The translations under genes and the position numbers were made by a program. A stretch of 14,175 bases of DNA from CAZRXG01 sp964603985. Lineage in GTDB: Bacteria; Chloroflexota; Anaerolineae; Aggregatilineales; UBA3940. Position 1 is the first letter of the stretch. Every line of letters begins with the position of its first letter. The notes under the pieces were generated by a model. That model was not told the origin of the DNA and made no database searches. It saw only the letters and a program-made list of their open reading frames with translations. Positions 1 through 7,216 of this stretch are shown one piece after another. Where the stretch lies: assembly GCA_964603985.1 (NCBI GenBank), contig CAZRXG010000067.1, positions 1 through 14,175 of the forward strand. The letters are read 5' to 3'.

Positions 1-32
1 CCCTCCCCCCGGGGCGTTCGGGGGCGGATGGT

Positions 33-56
33 GGGGTTGGGGCCAGGGGTGGGGGG
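33..56 (+). other. G-quadruplex motif (four G4-6 runs)
   Basis: Four runs of four or more G are separated by loops of 2, 3 and 1 bases (33-36, 39-42, 46-49, 51-56). This fits the canonical intramolecular G-quadruplex pattern with room to spare. It lies about 95 bases upstream of the predicted transcription start of the downstream operon, on its non-template strand. Folding is inferred from the pattern; any function is unknown. Confidence 0.6.
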
Positions 57-76
57 CAAACAAAGGCCGGGTTAAA

Positions 77-88
77 GTTCACGTGAAC
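77..88. promoter_or_regulatory. Perfect 12-bp palindrome, LacI-family-like operator
   Basis: The sequence GTTCACGTGAAC is a perfect palindrome with a central CG. That is the architecture of many LacI-family operators, and it could also be read as an E-box-like CACGTG core. It sits about 30 bp upstream of the -35 of the 118-146 promoter. It could instead serve a gene left of the window. The binding factor is inferred only from the motif shape. Confidence 0.4.
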
Positions 89-117
89 GCCTGGGAGGGG
101 ATGGGACTGCCCCACAA

Positions 118-146
118 TTGGGAAAATCGGCCAAACCGATTAGAAT
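118..146 (+). promoter_or_regulatory. Sigma70-like promoter with dyad in its spacer
   Basis: A -35-like TTGGGA (118-123) and a -10-like TAGAAT (141-146) are separated by exactly 17 bp. The spacer holds a perfect inverted repeat, AATCGG / CCGATT, around a 5-base loop (125-141), which touches the -10. The predicted start near 152 leaves a leader of about 60 bases before the lipoprotein gene at 212. The hexamers match consensus at 4/6 and 5/6, so this is plausible rather than certain. Confidence 0.4.
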
Positions 147-211
147 GCAGGTTGACATGAGCGCGCCGGAACTGCTCCGTGCTGGCGCGCGCCAATTGTG
201 AGTGAGGGATA

Positions 212-1552
212 ATGGCTGATCGTTCTCGAACCCGGCACCGGCGGCGGTGGGCGCTCCTCGGTCTGATCATCCTGGCCTGCGGGCTGGCGACCGGCTGCGA
301 GCAGGCATTCGCCACCCAGACGCCCGCCCCAATCCTGGTGACGCTGCCCGTATCAACGCCCCGCCCACCCGCGTCACCCACCCCGACCGACGTGCCACCC
401 ACGCCCGGCCCATCACCCACCCCCATCCCCACCGAGACGGTGCCACCCACGCCCATCCCCCGGTTACAGGGCATCGGCGCGACGCGCCTGCTGTGGGAGT
501 GGGACATCGTGGCCCGCCCCTCGGCGCTGGCAGCGACGGCCACCCGCCTGGCGGTGATCATCGCCGACGGGCGCTTCGCGTGGCTGAGCGCCGAGACCGG
601 GCGGCTGGAGTCGAACGCCTTTCTGTGGCCCAGGGTGCTGGAGGGCGAGTCGTGGGGCGAGGTCTACACCGACGGTTCGGTGGCGGTCGTGGCGGCGGGC
701 GAGACCAGCATCGACGAGGAGACCGGCCTGGTCGATTCGCGCTCCCGGCTGGTCGTGTACGGCGTCGAGGCACGCGCTCTCTGGGATCTGCCCGACCTGA
801 CCGAGCCGCAGCACTTCTACAGCGCGACGCTGGCCGCCGGCCCGGGGCTGGTGGTGGTCGGCAAGTGGCCCTACGGCTTCGAGGACAACACGCTGGCCAC
901 CTATGAGCTGTTCACCGGCGAGCAGCTATGGTCAACCGAGGCCGGGACGGTCGGCTTCCGGCAGATGGTACACGACGGCACGCGCCTGTTTGTGCTGCTC
1001 GGCGACGAGGGCATGAGCGCCGTCACCGCCTACGACCTGCGCACCGGCGAAGAGCTGTGGCGCTGGTCGGATGAGCAAGTGAAGCGCCCCGACCGCATCA
1101 CACTGGGCAGCGGCAGCCTGTACGTGCTCTCGTCCACCACCACGCTGGCCCTCGATCCGCTGAGCGGCGACGTGCAGTGGGCGGTCGGCTTCAACGCCGC
1201 GCCGGAGGCCGGGCTGAGCACGCGCGGGGACGTGATCTATCTGGCCCCCGCCCCAACGGTCGATCTGCGCTACCCCGGCGTCGTCGCCCTGCAGCGCGGC
1301 GGCAAGGGTGTGGCCTGGCACTCCCTGAGCGGGCTGCTGGCCGATCCACTGGTCATCGGCGAGGAGGCACTGTGGACGGTCGTCAGGAGCTACACCAGCG
1401 GCGAGGTGTGGCTGAGCGGCCTCGACCCCGACACCGGCCTGGAGCAAATCCGACTGCCGCTCGGCGACGACCCGACGGCGCTGTACCGGCTGGCAGCGCT
1501 GGGGCAGCGCGTCTATCTGCTGGGCGATACGTTGCAGGCCTACGGGTATTAG
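212..1552 (+). CDS. PQQ-type beta-propeller lipoprotein
   Basis: This 446-residue protein is probably an outer-surface lipoprotein. An Arg-rich N-terminus (residues 4-12) leads into a hydrophobic stretch and a lipobox LATGC, with the acylated Cys at 29. A Pro/Thr-rich linker with PTP repeats follows (about 36-83) and should hold the folded domain off the membrane. From about 90 to 446 there are repeats of the PQQ/BamB type, recognisable as TGEQLW, TGEELWRW, SGDVQW and DTGLEQI, each a propeller blade in which an enzyme-like 'quinoprotein' fold often acts only as a scaffold. No catalytic residues are evident and the ligand is unknown. The ATG at 212 follows a GAGGGA ribosome-binding site. Ten bases separate it from coaBC, so they probably share a transcript, although no functional link is evident. 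The fold is well supported; the role is not. Confidence 0.85.
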   Translation: MADRSRTRHRRRWALLGLIILACGLATGCEQAFATQTPAPILVTLPVSTPRPPASPTPTDVPPTPGPSPTPIPTETVPPTPIPRLQGIGATRLLWEWDIVARPSALAATATRLAVIIADGRFAWLSAETGRLESNAFLWPRVLEGESWGEVYTDGSVAVVAAGETSIDEETGLVDSRSRLVVYGVEARALWDLPDLTEPQHFYSATLAAGPGLVVVGKWPYGFEDNTLATYELFTGEQLWSTEAGTVGFRQMVHDGTRLFVLLGDEGMSAVTAYDLRTGEELWRWSDEQVKRPDRITLGSGSLYVLSSTTTLALDPLSGDVQWAVGFNAAPEAGLSTRGDVIYLAPAPTVDLRYPGVVALQRGGKGVAWHSLSGLLADPLVIGEEALWTVVRSYTSGEVWLSGLDPDTGLEQIRLPLGDDPTALYRLAALGQRVYLLGDTLQAYGY

Positions 1553-1562
1553 GAGACACGCG

Positions 1563-2825
<1,263 letters not shown>

Positions 2826-2868
2826 GGCGACCTCCTGAGCGGCGGGGACACCCTACCCACCGCCCGGA

Positions 2869-2893
2869 CGACGCCGCCCTGCGCCTGGCGTCG
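2869..2893 (+). terminator. Weak hairpin after coaBC
   Basis: A 7-bp stem CGACGCC / GGCGTCG with an 11-base loop lies 44 bases after the coaBC stop. No T-run follows, so intrinsic termination is doubtful. It is the only stem of note between coaBC and the AT-rich region. Confidence 0.25.
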
Positions 2894-2962
2894 GCGAGTG
2901 ACGGCCCCTCGACCACCACCTACACCTATAGCTTGTATCTGATTATCCCGTCGTGAGAGAAC

Positions 2963-2990
2963 TTGGCCCTATTCGCAAAGAATATATAAG
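2963..2990 (+). promoter_or_regulatory. Possible promoter of the AT-rich islet
   Basis: TTGGCC (2963-2968) and TATAAG (2985-2990) are 16 bp apart, just after the base composition drops from GC-rich to AT-rich. A start near 2997 would give a leader of roughly 27 bases before the GTG at 3024. The AT-rich background raises the chance of a random match. Confidence 0.35.
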
Positions 2991-3023
2991 AAAGAGAATT
3001 AGCCAACTCTGAGAGATAAAAAA

Positions 3024-3479
3024 GTGAAAGCTAACGAGCAGAACAAGCGCTTCAAGTCAATCATGTTCTTTGTCGGAATTTTGTTGATAGTGTGCATCGT
3101 GGCTCTTACAAACTTCAAGTGGATAAGGCGTATGATTTTTGGGGATATTGTTTTTGAAAGCTGTGCCTGGGGTGGCAGAATTCAAGGCTGGCTAGATGAA
3201 AATGAGAATGGATTATGGGATGAAAATGAGACGGCTATGCCAGGAATAACGTATGTGATTAACATCAGTAATGGAAATACGATAGAAACTAAGAGTGATT
3301 CAACTGGGGAAGCCAGCTTTGTGTTTAGGATTGTATGTGGTACTGAACCGACCGTAGATATCTACCCCTTACTCCCCCCAAAAACACAGATAACGACCGA
3401 GCCATTGTTGAGAGATATATCGACAAGGGAGACTCCTGAAGAGCCATTTGTATTTGGTTTCGTCCTTACAGAGGAATAA
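3024..3479 (+). CDS. Membrane-anchored SdrD_B-like domain protein with EF-hand-type loop
   Basis: This is a 151-residue protein of unknown role. A short basic N-terminus precedes one hydrophobic segment (about 12-30), which is a membrane anchor or uncleaved signal, with the rest predicted outside. Residues 49-115 resemble the SdrD B-like / prealbumin-like beta-sandwich found in surface adhesins: GRIQGWLDENENGLWDENE, then PGITYVI, a threonine/serine strand and a G-x-x-S-F-V-F turn. The loop D58-x-N60-x-N62-G-x-x-D66-x-x-E69 has all calcium-coordinating positions of an EF-hand or dockerin-type loop. There is no second domain, LPxTG or lipobox. The GTG start has a GAGAGAT stretch upstream, a modest ribosome-binding site. 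Codon use is AT-rich compared with coaBC. The domain call is by eye from motif pattern. Confidence 0.65.
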   Translation: MKANEQNKRFKSIMFFVGILLIVCIVALTNFKWIRRMIFGDIVFESCAWGGRIQGWLDENENGLWDENETAMPGITYVINISNGNTIETKSDSTGEASFVFRIVCGTEPTVDIYPLLPPKTQITTEPLLRDISTRETPEEPFVFGFVLTEE

Positions 3480-3532
3480 CAGGAGCATACCTGAAAGCGA
3501 GTGGGGTTGATGATGGGCCAGGGCCTTTACTT

Positions 3533-3994
3533 ATGAAATCCCACTTGCCTACAACGTTCGTAATATCAGCAGCCTCTATGTGTTTCCTTGCATTATCATT
3601 TATACTCGCGCATAGAGGCGTTCAAAGGTATGTTGAACTGGATTATATGAATGAGAATGCGGGAGAGAATTGGCAAAAAGGGAATCATCTGGAGGCTATG
3701 AAAGAGTTCATTTATGTCTACGAACGTGGACTGAGCGGCGAACTCCGTTGGTTAGTATCGAGGCCATTCATATGGCAAATGAACAGGCTCGGTGATGAGA
3801 ATCTTAATCGTCAGTTACGATTATGTCGACTAGCCAACACGATCATGAGCGGGCGATATGATCCAGAAGGCGTGATAGGCAACCGATGCGAAGGAATAGA
3901 ACTGACCATTCTTTCACGCAATTGTGAGCTTGATTGCGATGGTGAATGTCGTTGTATAGATGGTGAATTTGTGTGTAAAGATATACAGGATTGA
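3533..3994 (+). CDS. Hypothetical membrane-anchored protein with Cys-rich tail
   Basis: I do not recognise this 153-residue protein. It has one N-terminal hydrophobic segment (about 8-26), which suggests type II membrane anchoring. A helical middle follows (about 35-115), with a WQKGNHLEAMKEFIYVYERG stretch that resembles a TPR-like helix pair. The C-terminus is cysteine-rich: C119, C131, C135, C139, C141 and C148 in a C-x3-C-x3-C-x-C-x6-C pattern, like a small disulfide knot or EGF-like module, expected in an oxidising extracytoplasmic setting. The ATG at 3533 is the first in-frame start and lacks a clear ribosome-binding site. It follows the SdrD_B-like gene by 53 bases in the same orientation and shares its AT-rich codon use, so they are probably co-transcribed. 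Confidence 0.6.
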   Translation: MKSHLPTTFVISAASMCFLALSFILAHRGVQRYVELDYMNENAGENWQKGNHLEAMKEFIYVYERGLSGELRWLVSRPFIWQMNRLGDENLNRQLRLCRLANTIMSGRYDPEGVIGNRCEGIELTILSRNCELDCDGECRCIDGEFVCKDIQD

Positions 3995-4142
3995 ATATAT
4001 AAAGCTGCTATGGCCTCTATCAAGCGATCGATCCCTTGGAACCGGTTTTCACGTAAGACTGCGGCGCACTCAAGGCACAACGGAGCCTGCTCACATAGAG
4101 CAGATTCCTTCCGCAGATCACCCATCGAACTTACAATAGATG

Positions 4143-4170
4143 TTGACATGACCCTCCAGTCTCATACAGT
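4143..4170 (+). promoter_or_regulatory. Promoter of the 4356 gene
   Basis: A perfect -35 TTGACA (4143-4148) is followed after 16 bp by TACAGT (4165-4170), a 4/6 match to the -10. The predicted start near 4177 gives a leader of about 180 bases that contains the 4182-4226 dyad. Confidence 0.45.
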
Positions 4171-4181
4171 GAATGGTGAGT

Positions 4182-4226
4182 CCGGTTCTAGTCAGCACCG
4201 GTGCAACGTGAAACGGCCAGAACCGG
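4182..4226 (+). repeat. Nested inverted repeats in leader
   Basis: An 8-bp inverted repeat, CCGGTTCT (4182-4189) / AGAACCGG (4219-4226), encloses a 10-bp perfect palindrome GCACCGGTGC (4195-4204). It begins about 5 bases after the predicted start site, so it could be an RNA structure or a protein-binding site. No T-run follows, which argues against an intrinsic terminator. Confidence 0.4.
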
Positions 4227-4355
4227 TGGCGAAGTCCAGTCAGTTCTGCTCGACAATTGAAAGGACAGTAGTGGGCTCGACGCGGAGCGCCGACTGGGCT
4301 TACCTAATCAACGCACCGGAAGTGCTCGCAATCTTAAAGAACGAGAGGTGGAAGA

Positions 4356-4856
4356 GTGCCAGAATGGGCATTGGGATTTCTGTCAGCTATGGCATTGGCC
4401 ATGATTAGCTGGGCTCTAACACGCCTGCAACACTTCGCTGAATGCCGCAACGAGCAGAGACAAGCTGTGGCGGCATTACGTTTCGAGTTGCAATCCAATC
4501 TTGGCTGGTTAGATGACATTCTCGAGACGCGCAACTACCTCCGAGATGAGGCGTGGGTAGAAATGAAGAACAGGGGGTATATTTCATACCTCCGTCGCCC
4601 GATACCCCGCAGAGTGATTACGACCTATAACCGGTTACACGCGCTCAACCAGCAAATCTACTATCTGAAACATCCTGATGAGAGAGATGAATTCAGCACC
4701 GGGGAGGCTGATAACATTCGAGAAGACCTCCGCGACAGCATACTCGATCTGATAGCCCTATTGGATAAAACGTATCCGCGGGTCGGGAGGAACTTCAAGG
4801 AAACGCGAGCCAGCCCGAGATGGTCCATCAACCAACTAGACTCTCGCCAGAAGTAA
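4356..4856 (+). CDS. Hypothetical membrane-anchored helical protein
   Basis: This 166-residue protein has no family I can name. Its first 25 residues form one hydrophobic helix (MPEWALGFLSAMALAMISWA), then a largely helical, charged cytoplasmic or peripheral part. The part reads as ALRFELQSNLGWLDDILETRNYLRDEAW (40-67), a GYISYLRRPIPRRVITTYNRLHALNQQIYYL block (74-104) and a final acidic helix (about 115-138). Regular leucine spacing in 40-60 and 125-140 suggests short coiled coils. The GTG start at 4356 is preceded by GAGGTGG about 6 bases upstream, a good ribosome-binding site, which decides in favour of this start. The gene converges on the pentapeptide-repeat gene with a 48-base gap. The reading frame is well supported by protein-like composition; the function is unknown. 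Confidence 0.65.
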   Translation: MPEWALGFLSAMALAMISWALTRLQHFAECRNEQRQAVAALRFELQSNLGWLDDILETRNYLRDEAWVEMKNRGYISYLRRPIPRRVITTYNRLHALNQQIYYLKHPDERDEFSTGEADNIREDLRDSILDLIALLDKTYPRVGRNFKETRASPRWSINQLDSRQK

Positions 4857-4904
4857 TGCAAGAAGGCGAAAGTCCAGTTGGCTTGAGAGATGTCGTTCTC
4901 ACAA

Positions 4905-5741
4905 TCAATCATCGTCCTCGTCTTGGTCGTAACCTCCATTGCCGTTGTCATCGTCGTCATCACCCCCGTAGGCGGGTGAGAGTGGATTGTCCGAGCGCCA
5001 GAAGTCCGGGTGCTCCGGATCGGTGAAGCGGGCCATGTTGGTGTCGGGGGTCCAGCGAGTGTCGTCAGGGAGTATTGTTTTCTCACTGAATGTAGCCCCT
5101 TCCAGGTACGCCCCTCGTAGGTTGGCCTCGCGCAGGTACGCCCCCTGCAGGTTGGCCTCCTTTAGGATCGCCCCTTCCAGGTTGGCCCCGAACAGGACCG
5201 CCTCTTCCAGGTTGACCCCCTGCAGGTCCGCCCCTTGCAGGTTGGCCCCGAACAGGTCCGCCCCTTGCAGGTTGGCCCCATGCAGCCACGCCCCTTGCAG
5301 CTTGGCCATGCTCAGGTCCGCCCCTTGCAGGTTGGCCCAGAACAGGGCCGCCCCTTGCAGTAACTCGGTTGCCCTCATACTGTTCAATATTGGCTGCCGT
5401 TCCTCCGGCGTTTTCGCTGCCCGCAGCCGGGCAGTCTCTTGTGCCTGAACGAAGCCGCGTACTAACTCCTGTGTTGCTTTCGTCCGCCGCTCCTCGGCTT
5501 CCTCCTGTGCCTGCCGCTCCCGGCTGCCCCTGATGACCTCCAGCAGGATGAAGGTCAAGAACGCCCCCAGCATCTCTGTGCCGGAGTTCTGCAGGAATCC
5601 ATCCCACCAGGGCTGCCAATCGGTTGGGAAGAAGTCACCCGCATAGGCCGCCGTCGAACCTCTAACCGCAAAACCGAACAGGCCCAACAGGACAATCACA
5701 ACCAGCCAGTCAAGCCAGCGCTCCCGAAGCGTCGCCAACAT
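4905..5741 (-). CDS. Two-TM pentapeptide-repeat protein with acidic tail
   Basis: This 278-residue membrane protein begins with a hydrophobic segment (about 12-28) and a second one (about 55-71), followed by a highly charged helix rich in Arg/Glu (about 72-118, probable coiled coil). Residues 124-213 form a run of pentapeptide repeats of the A(D/N)LxG type, arranged as nine decapeptides such as LQGADLFGAN, which should fold as a right-handed beta-helix. The C-terminus (260-278) is an acidic Asp/Gly/Asn tail. Pentapeptide-repeat proteins are usually scaffolds, and some (MfpA, Qnr) mimic DNA, but no specific partner can be inferred here. The start ATG at 5741 follows a run of eight G that can serve as the ribosome-binding site. 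It is the last gene of a three-gene minus-strand group and may be transcribed separately. Confidence 0.88.
   Translation of the reverse strand: MLATLRERWLDWLVVIVLLGLFGFAVRGSTAAYAGDFFPTDWQPWWDGFLQNSGTEMLGAFLTFILLEVIRGSRERQAQEEAEERRTKATQELVRGFVQAQETARLRAAKTPEERQPILNSMRATELLQGAALFWANLQGADLSMAKLQGAWLHGANLQGADLFGANLQGADLQGVNLEEAVLFGANLEGAILKEANLQGAYLREANLRGAYLEGATFSEKTILPDDTRWTPDTNMARFTDPEHPDFWRSDNPLSPAYGGDDDDDNGNGGYDQDEDDD
5104..5373 (-). repeat. Nine tandem 30-bp repeats within the pentapeptide-repeat gene
   Basis: Units start every 30 bp (5104, 5134, 5164 and so on to 5344), each encoding two pentapeptides. The core (plus strand) AGGTCCGCCCCTTGCAGGTT is near-identical in the units at 5224, 5254 and 5314. 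Conservation at DNA level, including synonymous positions, suggests recent duplication or gene conversion. Confidence 0.85.
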
Positions 5742-5841
5742 GATCCCCCCCCGTTTCTTGCAACCATAACACCGCCCCGCCGGAATGAAAAGCAGGCTTG
5801 CCCCCCACGAGACCCCCTCCTACCACGTCACAAAATTCACC

Positions 5842-7209
5842 TCACGGCAGCCACTGCCCGCCGAAGGCATTCGCAGCCAGCCGGGTCAGCTCGCCGTCCG
5901 GCGAGGCGCTGTCGTAGAGCCAGATCTCAGGCAGCCCGGCCTCGGCTTCCAGGTCGACGCGCGTGAAGAGAATATAGCGACCGCCGGGGTCCCAGCGGAA
6001 GTCGAGGTGATTGAAGCGCGGGTCGCCGGTGACCGGGCGCAAGTCGCCGGTGGCGGGGTTGTAGAGCACCATCTGGCTGCCCACGCCGAGCGGCTGGTCG
6101 AGGCCGCGGCGGCCAAAGGCCAGCCACGCCCCATCGGGCGACCAGGTGGGCCACTCGTCGTTCTGGGCATCTTCGAGCAGCGGGGCGGTGTCACCCTCAC
6201 CCGCCAGGTCGGCGACGAACAACTGGGTGAAGAACTGCCGCCCCACCCGGCGGATGTCGGCGTACACCATCGAGCGCCCATCAGGGGCGAAAAGCCCGGC
6301 CTGGTCCATGCCGCTGGGAACGAGGACGCTCTCGCCGCTCACCAGGTCGAGCACGCAGATCGCCCACTGGTGCCCGTCGTAGAAGGCCAGGCGCTGGCCG
6401 TCCGGGCTCCAGACGGGATTCGAGCCGGGCACCTCCTGGTCGGGGTCAAGGGGGGCGGTGCTGCCGCTCTCAAAGTCGTAGAGCCAGATGCTGACCGGTT
6501 CCGGGCCGGGGGTGGACAGCGGCTCGCGGCGCTGGTAGGCCAGCCTCCCCCCGTCGGGCGACCAGGCCGGGCGGCTGCACGAGTCGGGCGCGCAGTCGAA
6601 CAGGCGGTAGGGCGAGGAGCCGTCGGCGTCCACCAGCCAGAGGTCGCTCCTCCCGTCGGCGGTCTGGACGGTCACCGCGATCCGCGACCCGTCCGGGGCG
6701 GGGGCGAAGTCGAGCACGCCGCCGCCGGGGTGAAACAGTCTGCGCGGCGGGCTGCTCGCGTCGGCGGGGACGGACCACACGGCCCGAACATCCGCATCGG
6801 CGGGGGCCAGGTAGAGCACGCCCGGCTGGCGGGGCCTGAACGACCAGGTCAGCGGCTCGACCCCCCGCCCGGCGGTGGTCCGGGCACCGGCGGCCAGCGT
6901 GACGGTGTAGGTCGTGCCGGGGGAGAGGGGAAAATCGGGGGTGAAAACGAGCGTCGAGCCGTCCCAGGCGAACTGGCCGCTCACCGGGGGATCGACCGAG
7001 AAATGCGCCTCAACGCTGTCGGCCTGCATCGCCAGGCCGAAGGTGATGCCGATGGCGGTGGTGACGGGCGGGGCGCTGTCGGGTTCGGGGTGGACTGCGG
7101 CGACCGGCGATCCGGCGCAGCCCGCCAGCAGCGCGGCGATCAGGGGGAGCACGAAGCAGCCGCGCGGGGCGATCAAACGGCCGGATATGCGGCTTTCGGG
7201 CCGGGCCAC
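5842..7209 (-). CDS. Lipoprotein with Big_5 Ig-like domain and PD40 propeller
   Basis: With the GTG start at 7209 this is a 455-residue lipoprotein: a hydrophobic stretch CFVLPLIAALLAGC ends in a lipobox LLAGC with Cys at 31. Residues about 37-125 look like a Big_5 (SbsA-type Ig-like) domain, with FSVDPPVSGQFAWDGSTLVF and LSPGTTYTVTLAAG. From about 130 on there are at least six PD40/WD40-like TolB blades, each with the W-(S/A)-P-D-G core (WSPDGGRLAY, WSPDGQRLAF, APDGRSMVY, WSPDGAWLAF). This is a six- or seven-blade beta-propeller, probably extracytoplasmic; the ligand is unknown. An ATG at 7257 would overlap the V4R gene by 41 bp and lengthen the signal n-region, but it has a better GGGGA ribosome-binding site than the GTG. 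A still longer frame to 7347 would overlap by 131 bp and is unlikely. The start is therefore uncertain; the lipobox is not. Confidence 0.82.
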   Translation of the reverse strand: MARPESRISGRLIAPRGCFVLPLIAALLAGCAGSPVAAVHPEPDSAPPVTTAIGITFGLAMQADSVEAHFSVDPPVSGQFAWDGSTLVFTPDFPLSPGTTYTVTLAAGARTTAGRGVEPLTWSFRPRQPGVLYLAPADADVRAVWSVPADASSPPRRLFHPGGGVLDFAPAPDGSRIAVTVQTADGRSDLWLVDADGSSPYRLFDCAPDSCSRPAWSPDGGRLAYQRREPLSTPGPEPVSIWLYDFESGSTAPLDPDQEVPGSNPVWSPDGQRLAFYDGHQWAICVLDLVSGESVLVPSGMDQAGLFAPDGRSMVYADIRRVGRQFFTQLFVADLAGEGDTAPLLEDAQNDEWPTWSPDGAWLAFGRRGLDQPLGVGSQMVLYNPATGDLRPVTGDPRFNHLDFRWDPGGRYILFTRVDLEAEAGLPEIWLYDSASPDGELTRLAANAFGGQWLP

Positions 7210-7216
7210 GTCTGCG

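Larger units (their letters stand above)
3995..4355 (+). other. Gene-free stretch with promoter and dyad structure
   Basis: No convincing coding region lies here. A 132-codon open frame from 4010 has an irregular composition, no recognisable domain, and runs 53 bases into the better-supported gene at 4356, so I did not call it. The stretch does hold a near-consensus promoter (4143-4170) and nested inverted repeats (4182-4226), which suggests a regulatory leader for the next gene. Confidence 0.5.

Noticed and set aside
79..561. Minus-strand open frame antisense to the PTP linker
   Set aside because: Its Gly/Val repeats are the complement of the PTP-coding sequence of the real lipoprotein.
2980..4002. 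Decamer GAATATATAA repeated at 2980 and 3993 as possible islet borders
   Set aside because: It is only 10 AT-rich bases in an AT-rich region; chance is likely, and the second copy lies inside rather than at the edge of the islet.
4010..4408. 132-codon plus-strand frame
   Set aside because: It has no recognisable domain, overlaps the better gene at 4356 by 53 bases, and covers a promoter and dyads that read as non-coding.
5104..5373. Regular 30-bp repeats resembling a CRISPR array
   Set aside because: There are no unique spacers; the repeats are contiguous and encode pentapeptide repeats in one reading frame.
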